A program made the position numbers and the translations under genes. 64,000 bases of DNA, taken from positions 992,001 through 1,056,000 of the forward strand of contig OY970235.1 in NCBI GenBank assembly GCA_963714145.1, written 5' to 3'. Position 1 is the stretch's first letter; each line of letters opens with the position of its first letter. This document shows positions 9,085-16,646 of this stretch, one piece after another. Under the pieces are notes generated by a model. The model ran no database searches. It had not been told where the DNA came from and saw only the letters and a list, made by a program, of their open reading frames with translations. The DNA is from JBBWZH01 sp035544115 (GTDB lineage: Bacteria > Actinomycetota > Actinomycetes > Mycobacteriales > CADCTP01).

Positions 9085-10169
9085 TTCCGCAGCCCCGGCA
9101 GCGGCACCAGCACCTCCACGGTGGTGCCGGCCTGCGGCGCGCTGAACAGGTTCAGGGTGCCGCCGAGCAGGTCCACCCGTTCCCGCATCGACTGCAGGCC
9201 GATCCCGTCCTGCTGTTGCATCGTGAGCTCCACGTCGAACCCCGTCCCGTCGTCCCGCACGCAGCCGTACAGGCCGACCTGGCCCGCCGACAGCTGGATG
9301 TCCACAGTGGACGGACTGGCGTGCACCAGTGCGTTGCGGGTGGCCTCGCGCAGTACCAGGAACAGCTCCTCGGCGTACGCCCCGGGCAGCGAGGTGAGGT
9401 CGCCGACCTCGGTGACCGTGGTCCGCACCTGCGGCGCCGCGCTGGCCAGGTACCGGCGCAGCGCGCGGGCCAGCCCGTCCGGCCCGACCGCGTCCCGGGA
9501 CTCGGCCGACAGGTGCCGGATCACCTCGAGCGCCTCGGTCAGCGCGTCCCGCGCTTCGACCAGCTTCTCCTCGGCGTGCTCGATGTTGCCGCCGCGCTGG
9601 TACACCTCCCGCAGGTCCAGGTTCTGCACGCCGACGATCACCGCCGGGGCGACCCGGTCGTGCAGTTCGCGGCCCACCCGGCGGCGCTCCTCGACATGCG
9701 AGTTGTGCACCTTCTGCAGCAGGTAGTCGACGTACGCGGCCGATGCCACACACATCCTGTCCATGATCGCCCGGTTCAGCAGGGCGCCGACGGAAATCTC
9801 CGGATCGAGCTCGCCGGCCGGGTTGAGTTCGCGGCATAGCACCGGGAATGCCGCCTCGAAGATGTACGTGGCGGCCCGCAGTGACTCGGTCGGGTGAACG
9901 CCGCCGCCGGCCCGGCTGAGGCCGATTTCGATGCTCAGCTGAACGGATCCAGCTCCCGGCCGGGCGCCGGGCACACCGACTGGTGCGGTCATGTCGACGT
10001 GTGGTAGTGCGTCCAGCACGCTGTTGATCTGGTCTACGACTTGTGCGGTGATCGACCGGCTGGAAAGCAGCGGACTCCCGGCCAGCTTCAGCAGCTTGTG
10101 GTATCGCTCGATGATCAGCTGACGAGCCTGGTCTGATACCGGGGGTATCCGACCTTGTCCCGCAGCCAC
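9081..10169 (-). CDS. Sensor histidine kinase (HisKA_3/NarX-like)
   Basis: A 362-residue soluble kinase without obvious membrane segments. The N-terminal ~155 residues form an unassigned helical sensor region. The dimerisation/phosphoacceptor motif is ERRRVGRELHDRVAPAV with His170, the HisKA_3 form that pairs with NarL-type regulators. The ATPase domain shows the N box REATRNALVHAS, G1 DDGTGFD and G2 DGIGLQSMRERVDLLGG. The GTG at 10169 has AGGTGGGGG just upstream; the spacing is short, so the start is uncertain. It is the first gene of a kinase-regulator operon. A 13-bp palindrome, GTCCACAGTGGAC, lies inside the gene at 9300-9312. Confidence 0.92.
   Translation of the reverse strand: MAAGQGRIPPVSDQARQLIIERYHKLLKLAGSPLLSSRSITAQVVDQINSVLDALPHVDMTAPVGVPGARPGAGSVQLSIEIGLSRAGGGVHPTESLRAATYIFEAAFPVLCRELNPAGELDPEISVGALLNRAIMDRMCVASAAYVDYLLQKVHNSHVEERRRVGRELHDRVAPAVIVGVQNLDLREVYQRGGNIEHAEEKLVEARDALTEALEVIRHLSAESRDAVGPDGLARALRRYLASAAPQVRTTVTEVGDLTSLPGAYAEELFLVLREATRNALVHASPSTVDIQLSAGQVGLYGCVRDDGTGFDVELTMQQQDGIGLQSMRERVDLLGGTLNLFSAPQAGTTVEVLVPLPGLRK
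9300..9312. repeat. Dispersed 13-bp palindrome copy (GTCCACAGTGGAC)
   Basis: A perfect copy inside the histidine kinase gene. On the coding (minus) strand it reads TCC ACT GTG GAC, Ser-Thr-Val-Asp, with the Thr codon ACT that is rare in these genes. Confidence 0.75.
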
Positions 10170-10493
10170 CCCCCACCTGCCCTACTAACTGGAGACCGGT
10201 TCTACCTCACCCGCCATGTCGCAGGGCCGGCCTTGTCGCCGGGCCCGCCGAGTGGCTGGGAAAGAGGTACAGCGGGCCTAAATGTAGCAGTGTCCAGGCG
10301 TTGTTCGACCAGGTCTGGGCAAAACATGGCGTTGCCAACGCATTACATCTCAGCGCTTTCACCCGAACGGCAGGATGCGGATGGGGCCGGCTGGCGGCGC
10401 GGTTCACCGGACCGGGTTTACTGGAGTCGTTCCAGCGACTCGCGGCCCGACTCGGGCGGCGGAGTCGCGCCGCGGAGCCGCCAGCGGAGTGGC
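10170..10493. other. Non-coding gap upstream of the two-component operon
   Basis: About 324 bases lie between the histidine kinase start and the stop codon of the prenyltransferase gene, both on the minus strand. The middle part (about 10276-10370) is visibly less GC-rich than the surroundings, which suits a promoter for the kinase operon. I see no convincing gene, terminator hairpin or known RNA element in it. Confidence 0.5.
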
Positions 10494-11498
10494 TCACCAG
10501 GACAGGGCGCTGCCGAGGACCGCGCCGTTGACCGCGTACTGCACGGCCATGAACGTCCGGTACGGGCGGCGGCCGGCGGCCCGGCCGGCGCGGCGTGGGG
10601 CGCGCAGCACGACCGCGCCGAGGGTGACCGCGCCCAGCCCCGCGACGAGCGCGGCCGGCCTGGTCGGGCCGGCCAGCACCGCCGCACCGGCCAGGAACGA
10701 GCAGCCCAGCAGCAGCGAGATCGCCGAGATCAGCCGGCGGGCGCCCCGGTCGCCGAGCACCACCGGCCAGGTCTGCCGGCCGGCCAGCTGGTCGCCGGCC
10801 ACGTCGGAAAGGTCCTTGGTGGCGCTGCACAGGCCCACCCAGAGCGCCATCACGGCACCGAACGCGGTCAGCCGCGGGGTCAACCCGCCGCCCATCACCG
10901 AGCCGGCCAGATAGCACAGGAATGCGCCGCCGCCGACCGCGATCGCGAATCCCATACGGGTCGACTTGAGCGCGGCCGGGCCCACCGAATAGCAGTAGCC
11001 GAGGATCAGAAAGGCAACCGCGAGAACCACCAGCCGGCGCTCGCACAGGGCGCACAGCACGAGCCCGGCGGCGGCCAGGAACACGGTGGTCCGCAGCGCG
11101 GTCGCGACCGGTAAGCGGCCGCTGGCAATCGGCCGGCGCGAGCCGTTCACCTGGTCGCCGAGAATGTCGGTCACGCCGTTGAGCAGGTATACCGCCATGC
11201 CGACGGACAGCCACCCGGCAATGCCCGCCGCGGCGGTGCCGGCGAATGCCCGGACGTTCGGCCCGGCGGCGCTCAGAAAGAAGCTGACGACGCGCAGCAG
11301 GATCACCAACTGGACGCCCGGCCGAGTTTCGGCCAGGACCAGTCGAACCAGCGCCATCCCGGTTAGGGCGGACCGTTCGGAGGGTACCGGATAGGTACGG
11401 CGGATCGCCCGGTGGGTGCCCGGCGCGGCATACAGGAGTTCGGTCATGGCCATCACGGTCGCGGCCGGGCCGGCTGGCCGCATCGGGCAGACGTACAT
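10494..11498 (-). CDS. UbiA-family prenyltransferase (integral membrane)
   Basis: A polytopic membrane protein with about eight hydrophobic segments and both Asp-rich motifs of UbiA prenyltransferases, which use Mg2+ to attach a polyprenyl diphosphate to an acceptor. The motifs are NGVTDILGDQVNGSRRP and ATKDLSDVAGDQLAGRQTW. The first motif has the Asn-xxx-Asp-xxx-Asp form. The acceptor (quinone, chlorophyll-type, decaprenyl-phosphate ribose or a secondary metabolite) cannot be told. The start is uncertain: ATG 11498 gives 334 aa, while ATG 11453 or 11447 gives about 319 aa beginning MAMTELLYA or MTELLYA. The SARP gene diverges from it across a region with a strong dyad. Confidence 0.88.
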   Translation of the reverse strand: MYVCPMRPAGPAATVMAMTELLYAAPGTHRAIRRTYPVPSERSALTGMALVRLVLAETRPGVQLVILLRVVSFFLSAAGPNVRAFAGTAAAGIAGWLSVGMAVYLLNGVTDILGDQVNGSRRPIASGRLPVATALRTTVFLAAAGLVLCALCERRLVVLAVAFLILGYCYSVGPAALKSTRMGFAIAVGGGAFLCYLAGSVMGGGLTPRLTAFGAVMALWVGLCSATKDLSDVAGDQLAGRQTWPVVLGDRGARRLISAISLLLGCSFLAGAAVLAGPTRPAALVAGLGAVTLGAVVLRAPRRAGRAAGRRPYRTFMAVQYAVNGAVLGSALSW

Positions 11499-11527
11499 GC
11501 CCCGGGTCGCCCTTTGCCGGCATTGGT

Positions 11528-11547
11528 ACTACTACCTAGGTCGTAGT
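11528..11547. promoter_or_regulatory. 20-bp inverted repeat, likely operator
   Basis: ACTACTACCTAGGTCGTAGT is a 20-bp dyad centred on CCTAGG with one mismatched pair. It lies in the divergent region between the prenyltransferase (-) and SARP (+) genes, inside a locally AT-rich stretch (ttttttatattc at 11570-11580). TACTAC...GTAGTA arms recall operators of winged-helix repressors such as BlaI/MecI, but no such regulator is nearby. On the minus strand a TTGAGA lies just upstream of the dyad, so a bound repressor could cover the prenyltransferase promoter. Confidence 0.5.
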
Positions 11548-11594
11548 CTCAATTCCACCTTCGTACGGTTTTTTATATTCACCCCGGGCCTACG

Positions 11595-11624
11595 TTGAGT
11601 GGCCGCGATAAACCGGCTTAGCGT
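11595..11624 (+). promoter_or_regulatory. Candidate promoter for the SARP gene
   Basis: TTGAGT (11595-11600), an 18-base spacer and TAGCGT (11619-11624) match the actinobacterial housekeeping pattern TTGACN/TANNNT well. It lies about 105 bases upstream of the SARP start, leaving a modest 5' leader. Confidence 0.45.
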
Positions 11625-11729
11625 CAGCGGGTCACGCCAGCGGGTGCCGGCCGGTGACCCTGGCCGGCACCGCGCGGGCATCGGTGGAGCGGCGCCGCGT
11701 GGCCGGCGCCGGCGAGGGGACGACGTGCG

Positions 11730-12596
11730 ATGCAACCATCCGTGGGTGCTCCGGTGGCGGTGCGGCTACTCGGGGACTTCTCGATGGATGTGTGCGGGCA
11801 GCCGGTCGGGCCATGGCGCGGCGGCAAGGCCCGCGGCCTGTTCCAGTACCTGCTGCTGAACCGGGGCCGGCTGGTCGTCCGGGAGCGGCTGCAGGACGTG
11901 CTCTGGCCGGACGCGGACCGGGCCCGCGGCGGCACCTCGCTGAAGGTCGCCGCGCACGCGCTGCGCGAGGTGATCGCCCGCATCCCGGCCGAGGCCGGGC
12001 TGAGCCTGGTCTACCAGGACCACGGCTACCTGCTGCGGGCCGAGCGGGTCTGGATCGACGTGGACGAGTTCGAGCGGTCCTGTTCGGCCGGCGCCGACCG
12101 GGCCGCCATGCACCTCTACCGCGGCGACTTCCTCGGCGGCGAAGCCGCGTCCTGGGCCGTGGAGCAGCGGGAGTGGTACCGCTCGCTCGCGCTGCGGGTG
12201 CTGGACCGGCTGCGGGACGCCGCGCTGCACCGTGGCGACGACATCGAGTTGGTCGGCTGGTGCCGGCGCAGCCTGGCGATCGACCCGTCCCGGGAAGCCA
12301 CCTACCAGGCGCTGATGACCGCGCACGCCCGCTTCGGTGAGCTGGACCGGGTGCACAGCTGGTACCGGCTCTGCCTGCGCCGGCTGCGCGAGGACTTCGG
12401 CGTCGACCCGTCCCCGGAGACGCACCGGGTCTTCGTCGAGGCGCTCCGCCGCGGGGTCCCGTCGCGGCCCGGGCCGCTGGTTTCCGGAGCGGCCGGCGCG
12501 CCGGCCGCGGGCCGGGCGCCGTCGGCCGGCCTGTCCCGGCCGGTCGCCGGGGGCGGCGGCGCGGGTACCGGTGCGCCGCGCCCGGCCGCGCCCTGA
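11730..12596 (+). CDS. SARP-family transcriptional activator (OmpR-like HTH plus BTAD)
   Basis: A 288-residue Streptomyces-antibiotic-regulatory-protein type activator. Residues ~10-100 form the OmpR/PhoB-like winged helix (VAVRLLGDFSMDVCGQPV, LVVRERLQDVLWPDADRARG, HGYLLRAERVWIDVDEFE). Residues ~110-250 form the BTAD helical domain ending RLCLRRLREDFGVDPSPETH, a hallmark of SARPs. A disordered Ala/Pro/Gly tail follows. SARPs bind heptameric direct repeats and switch on secondary-metabolite genes; the convergent NRPS-like gene is the obvious local candidate target, though that is inference. No ATPase or TPR region is attached, so it is a small SARP. Confidence 0.92.
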   Translation: MQPSVGAPVAVRLLGDFSMDVCGQPVGPWRGGKARGLFQYLLLNRGRLVVRERLQDVLWPDADRARGGTSLKVAAHALREVIARIPAEAGLSLVYQDHGYLLRAERVWIDVDEFERSCSAGADRAAMHLYRGDFLGGEAASWAVEQREWYRSLALRVLDRLRDAALHRGDDIELVGWCRRSLAIDPSREATYQALMTAHARFGELDRVHSWYRLCLRRLREDFGVDPSPETHRVFVEALRRGVPSRPGPLVSGAAGAPAAGRAPSAGLSRPVAGGGGAGTGAPRPAAP

Positions 12597-12635
12597 CCGT
12601 CGGCCCGGCGGCCGGCCGCGCCCCGACCGTCGGGC

Positions 12636-12655
12636 CGGCCGCCGTCTGGCGGCCG
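12636..12655. terminator. Hairpin between convergent SARP and NRPS-like genes
   Basis: CGGCCGCC-gtct-GGCGGCCG forms an 8-bp GC stem with a 4-base loop midway in the 99-base gap between two convergent genes. No U-tract follows, as is usual in actinobacteria. A partial second copy of the sequence follows at about 12662-12685. Confidence 0.5.
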
Positions 12656-12695
12656 CCGGTCGCCGGCCGCCGTCTGGCGGGCGGCGGCGCCCGGG

Positions 12696-15600
12696 TCAGC
12701 GATCGGGGCTGGGCACCCAGGGCAGGGCGGTCTCGGCCGGGCCGGCGTCGTCGCCGGACCACCACGCCCGGGGGTCGTCGGCCAGTTGCTCCAGCCGGGC
12801 CAGGTAGGCCCGGCCGAGCGCGGTCAGGTCCGGGCCGGTAGCCGGGTCCGGCGCGGTCCAGAACGCCCGCACCGAGTCGCCGTGCGGCACCACCCGGACG
12901 TCGGCCAGCGCGTCCGGCGAGGTCGACACGACCCGGGACAGCTCGCCGAAGCCCGCCCCGGTGGCCCCGGTGGTCCCGCCGAGTCCACTGAGGACGGTCG
13001 CGAGTAGGCGGAACCGCGGCCCGTTCGGCGCCGGCCCGCCGGCCCCATGGCCGTTGCCGCCGCCGTTGCCGTCCGGGCCGGCAGGGCTGTCCGGGCTGGC
13101 GGGGCTGTCCGGGCTGGCGGGCCGGGCACCGTTGCCGTCGGCCGTGGCCCGGGCCCGCTCGGCGAAGCCGGCCCAGCCCGGGTCGGTGTCGACCTGGTGG
13201 ACGGTGCCGAAGTAGCCGAGCACCCGGTCGACGTCCGGGTGCACCGGGATCCGGCTGAACAGCCGCCACCCCAGCCCGGTCGGCCGCCCGGGTGCGGCGC
13301 CGGCCGGCTGGGCCTGGTGCGGCTGGGCCTGGTGCAGTACGTCGGCCAGCGCGGTGACCAGCACCGCGTCCGGGCTGGCGCCGCAGCCGGCGGCCCGGCG
13401 CAGCAGCGCCGCCCAGCGGGCCGGGTCGAGGTCGAACCGGGCGCTGGCCGGCTCCGCCGCCGGCGCCGGTGGCTCGGCCGCCGCGCACCCCTCCCGGTTG
13501 GCGGCCGGCACCGCCCGTTCCGCCCAGCGGGCCGGCACCGACAGCGCGTAGTCCCGGAACGTCACGGCCGGTCGGTGGAACCGGCGGCCGGTGCCGGCGT
13601 ACCGGGCGACCCACTCGTCGAACAGGACGCGGTGCGCGCTGTCCGGATCGACCAGCAGCCGGTTCAGCAGCAGGTGCACGGTGGTGCCGCCGCCGGGCAG
13701 CCGGGCCACCCAGAGCCGGTGCGCCGCCGCCGCTGGCCGGCCCAGCCCGGCCTGCCGCGCGTTGGCCCGGTGCGCGGCCACCACGGCGGCCGCCACCGCG
13801 GCCGGTTGGTGGCGCAGGTCGAGCAGTTGCGGGGCGGCCGGCCAGGCGGTGAGCACCTGGTCGTGCGAGCCGAGCAGCACCGTCCGCAGCGCGTCATGCC
13901 GTTCCACCAGCCGGCGCCAGCAGCGCAGCAGCCGGGGCACGTCCAGGCCCGGGCAGTCCCACTCGTAGTAGTCGACCACGGCGGGGCGCCCCGGTGCGCC
14001 AGCCACCGCGACAGCGAGCGCGCGCTGCCCGGCGGTGAGCTCGAACGGCGCCGCCCGCGCCGCGCCTGCTGCCGGGCCGGGGGGCGGGGTTGCCGGCGGG
14101 TCGGCGAGCGGGGTTGCGGGCGGGTCGGCGGGGGCCGGGCCGGCGGGCGGGTCGAGCCGGCCGAGCACGTCGATGACGCCGTCCGGCCAGTACCGGGCCG
14201 CGTCGCCGGTGCGGTAGAGGATCGGGCTCGGGTCGGCGGACACCGGGTTGGCGACGAACCGGGTCGCGGTGACCGGGCCGGGCAGGCCGGGGGAGACGCC
14301 GGCACCGGAGACGTACAGCTCGCCGGCGACGCCCGGTGGCACCGGGCGCAGGTGCCGGTCCAGCACGTACGCGCGCATGTTCGGGACCGGCCGGCCGACC
14401 GGCGGCCGCTCGGCCAGCCGGCGCGGGTCGATCCGGGCGGCCGTGGTGCTCAGGTCGCCGGCGCACGCCAGCGTGGTCTCGGCCGCCCAGTACAGGTCGA
14501 AGACGGTGAACGGGAGCCCCGGCGGTGGCCAGCCGGACAGCCGGTCGCCGGTGCTGGCCACCGCCCGCAGCCGGCAGCCGGCCGGCCAGTCCAGCTGCCA
14601 GAGCCGCTCCGCCGACCGGGCCGGCAGCACGGTGTAGGTGACCCGCTCGGTCACCAGCCAGTCGCGGATCCGCTCCGGCGTGTCGAGCTGGCCCGGGTCC
14701 GGTACGCAGACCGTGCCGCCGGCGGCCAGCACGGCCAGGCAGTCGACCACCAGCCGGGCCGAGTCCGGCGGGCTCAGCCAGCTGCTGCGGGTGCCGGCCG
14801 CGATCCCGCACTCCTGCCGCAGCGCGTGCACGGTGTTCCGGACCGCCGCGTGGCTGACCGCGGTCAGTCGCGGCGCCGCCGTGCGGGCGCAGACGTGGCT
14901 GGTGTCCCGGGCCTCGGCCGGCCGGCCCGGGTCCACCGGCGGCTGCCGGCGCCAGTCGGTGTCCGCGGCCAGATCGACCACCTGCCAACCGGCCGGCCCG
15001 GCCGGGCTGGTCGCCGGCGGGGCGTCGGCCGGCAGCGCGTTGGCCGGCAGGGCGTTGGCTGGCGGGGGGTTGGCCGGCGGGGTGGCGGGCCGGGCGGCTG
15101 GGTGCGGACCGGCGGTGAGGAGCAGGTCGGTGCCGGCGGCGGCGAGCAGCCGGGTGACCGTGTCGGCCGGCGCGGCCGGGTCGAGCAGCAGCACCGACCC
15201 GCCGGCCCGCAGGATGCCCAGCTGCGCCAGCACGTGCTCCGGCCCGCGGTCGAGCAGGACGCCGGCCCGGCCGCCGCGGCCCAACCCGAGCCCGAGCAGG
15301 TGGTTGGCCAGCCGGTTGGCGTCCGCGTCCAGGTCGGCGAAGCTGGTGCTGCCGGCGGCGGAGACCACCGCCGGCGTGTCCGGGGCCCGCACCGCGGCCT
15401 GGTGGATCAGCTCCGGCAGCAGGTCGGCCGGCAGCGCCGCGTCGGTCTCGTTCCAGTCGACCAGCGCGACCGCCCGCTCCCGCGCGTCGGTCAGCTCGAG
15501 CTGGCCGACGGTGCGGGCGCCGGCCCGGTCGATCGCGTCCAGCGTGGCCGACAGCAGGTTGCCGGCGTGCCGGGCCAGCCGGTCCGCCGTAGCCGCGGTG

Positions 15601-16118
15601 AACAGGTCGGCGTCGACCAGCAGCGCCGCATCCCAGCCGGGCCGCCGGTCGTCCACCACCAGCGCGATGTCGGCGTGCCGCAGCTCGCCACTGCCCGGGC
15701 CGCGGGCCGCCGCCCGTGCCACCACCGCGTCGAACCGCGCGTCCGGCGCCGCCGCGCCGGCCGTCGCCCGGCCGGCCCGGCCGCCCTCGCCGGGTTCGGC
15801 GGCGAGGGCGGCCGTGGCGGCCCGCAGCAGGCGGCGGACCGGGGTGCCGTCCCGGACGGTGAGCCGGACCGGGGTCAGGCCGTAGTCCGCGTAGCAGATC
15901 CGGACCGCGCCGGCCGCCGCGTAGTGGTGCAGCAGCGCGGCCAGCGCGGCCACCGCCAACGCGGGCAGCGGCACCCCGGCCGCCGCGCAGACAGTGCGGG
16001 CGTCGGCACGCAGCCGGATCCGGCGGACGGTGGCACGCCGGCCGTGTGGCGTCGAACGGGGGAAGTCGGCGGGCAAGGCCACGGGGCGCCAGCCGGCCCG
16101 GCCCTTGCGCGCGCCCAC
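12696..16118 (-). CDS. NRPS-like protein with degenerate C-A-C architecture, no carrier domain
   Basis: A 1140-residue protein aligning with nonribosomal peptide synthetases but missing most active sites. It begins with only the C-terminal half of a condensation domain, then the usual linker (ALVDWNETDAALPADLLPEL) and an adenylation core. A6 (GELYVSGAGVSPGLPG) and A7 (LYRTGDAARYWPDGVIDVLGR) remain, but the A3 phosphate loop is replaced by VCARTAAPRLTAVSH, A5 reads DLYWAAETT, and everything after A7, including the A10 Lys, is absent. A second condensation-like domain follows, with NRLLVDP instead of HHxxxDG. No thiolation or thioesterase domain exists. Three Pro/Ala/Gly-rich linkers (e.g. PPANPPPANALPANALPA) separate the parts. 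GTG 16118 has AGGAGG 8 bases upstream. Probably a non-catalytic scaffold or a decaying synthetase. Confidence 0.8.
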   Translation of the reverse strand: MGARKGRAGWRPVALPADFPRSTPHGRRATVRRIRLRADARTVCAAAGVPLPALAVAALAALLHHYAAAGAVRICYADYGLTPVRLTVRDGTPVRRLLRAATAALAAEPGEGGRAGRATAGAAAPDARFDAVVARAAARGPGSGELRHADIALVVDDRRPGWDAALLVDADLFTAATADRLARHAGNLLSATLDAIDRAGARTVGQLELTDARERAVALVDWNETDAALPADLLPELIHQAAVRAPDTPAVVSAAGSTSFADLDADANRLANHLLGLGLGRGGRAGVLLDRGPEHVLAQLGILRAGGSVLLLDPAAPADTVTRLLAAAGTDLLLTAGPHPAARPATPPANPPPANALPANALPADAPPATSPAGPAGWQVVDLAADTDWRRQPPVDPGRPAEARDTSHVCARTAAPRLTAVSHAAVRNTVHALRQECGIAAGTRSSWLSPPDSARLVVDCLAVLAAGGTVCVPDPGQLDTPERIRDWLVTERVTYTVLPARSAERLWQLDWPAGCRLRAVASTGDRLSGWPPPGLPFTVFDLYWAAETTLACAGDLSTTAARIDPRRLAERPPVGRPVPNMRAYVLDRHLRPVPPGVAGELYVSGAGVSPGLPGPVTATRFVANPVSADPSPILYRTGDAARYWPDGVIDVLGRLDPPAGPAPADPPATPLADPPATPPPGPAAGAARAAPFELTAGQRALAVAVAGAPGRPAVVDYYEWDCPGLDVPRLLRCWRRLVERHDALRTVLLGSHDQVLTAWPAAPQLLDLRHQPAAVAAAVVAAHRANARQAGLGRPAAAAHRLWVARLPGGGTTVHLLLNRLLVDPDSAHRVLFDEWVARYAGTGRRFHRPAVTFRDYALSVPARWAERAVPAANREGCAAAEPPAPAAEPASARFDLDPARWAALLRRAAGCGASPDAVLVTALADVLHQAQPHQAQPAGAAPGRPTGLGWRLFSRIPVHPDVDRVLGYFGTVHQVDTDPGWAGFAERARATADGNGARPASPDSPASPDSPAGPDGNGGGNGHGAGGPAPNGPRFRLLATVLSGLGGTTGATGAGFGELSRVVSTSPDALADVRVVPHGDSVRAFWTAPDPATGPDLTALGRAYLARLEQLADDPRAWWSGDDAGPAETALPWVPSPDR

Positions 16119-16346
16119 CCTGCCTGCCTCCTCGCTCCCCGCGGCGTCCGGTCGAGAGCCAGAACGTAGCGGTCGCCGGTCTGCTCCCGGTTACGTACCG
16201 CCCACCGCCGCGGCGCCGGCCGACCCCTGGCGTAACCGCCCGCTCCTACCGTCCTTGCACAGGATCCCCGGCACAGCAGCGATCTGTGGCCCAGCGATCC
16301 CCTTGGCCCGGCGTCCCGGGCCTGGCCGGCAGCAGGAGGTACCGCC

Positions 16347-16646
16347 GTGGTCTTGATCCGGCCGCCCGCGTCGAGCGGGCGCGCACCGGCACCGGGACGG
16401 TGGCTGGCCGTGGGTCACCGGCCGCCGTCCCGGCAAGCGGTGCGGGCCGGGTCCACCGGCTCGGCCGGGCGCGCGGCCCCGGCCGGCTCCGCGCTCCCGG
16501 CCGGCTCCGCGGTCCCGGCCGGCTCCGTGGTCCCGGCCGGCTCCGTGGTCCCGGCCGGCGGCCCGCGGCCGGCCGGTTTCGCGGCGGGCCGGGCGGCCGG
16601 GCACAGCGCGGCCGCGCGGCGGTTGGCGGGCGGCGGGTCGCGATGA
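16347..16646 (+). CDS. 99-residue low-complexity leader ORF, overlapping the LAL regulator gene
   Basis: A GTG-started ORF preceded by a near-perfect Shine-Dalgarno (AGCAGGAGGT, 16331-16340, 6 bases upstream). Its stop codon overlaps the next ATG as ATGA at 16643-16646. The peptide is Ala/Gly/Pro/Ser/Arg-rich with a tandem PAGS(A/V)V repeat encoded by an 18-bp DNA repeat and resembles no family I know. The strong ribosome site here, and lack of one at the downstream ATG, suggests that translation of this ORF delivers ribosomes to the LAL gene. It may be a real small protein or only a coupling leader. Confidence 0.5.
   Translation: MVLIRPPASSGRAPAPGRWLAVGHRPPSRQAVRAGSTGSAGRAAPAGSALPAGSAVPAGSVVPAGSVVPAGGPRPAGFAAGRAAGHSAAARRLAGGGSR
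16478..16560 (+). repeat. 18-bp tandem repeat, about 4.6 copies
   Basis: Units CCCGGCCGGCTCCG(C/T)G(C/G)T at 16478-16495, 16496-16513, 16514-16531 and 16532-16549, then a partial copy to 16560. The length is a multiple of 3, so copy-number changes would keep the leader ORF in frame. Confidence 0.85.

Noticed and set aside
13047..16169. A 1040-codon plus-strand reading frame opposite the NRPS-like gene
   Set aside because: No domain is recognisable and its composition is Arg/Gly/Ala/Gln shadow sequence; the opposite strand carries clear NRPS motifs and a good ribosome site.
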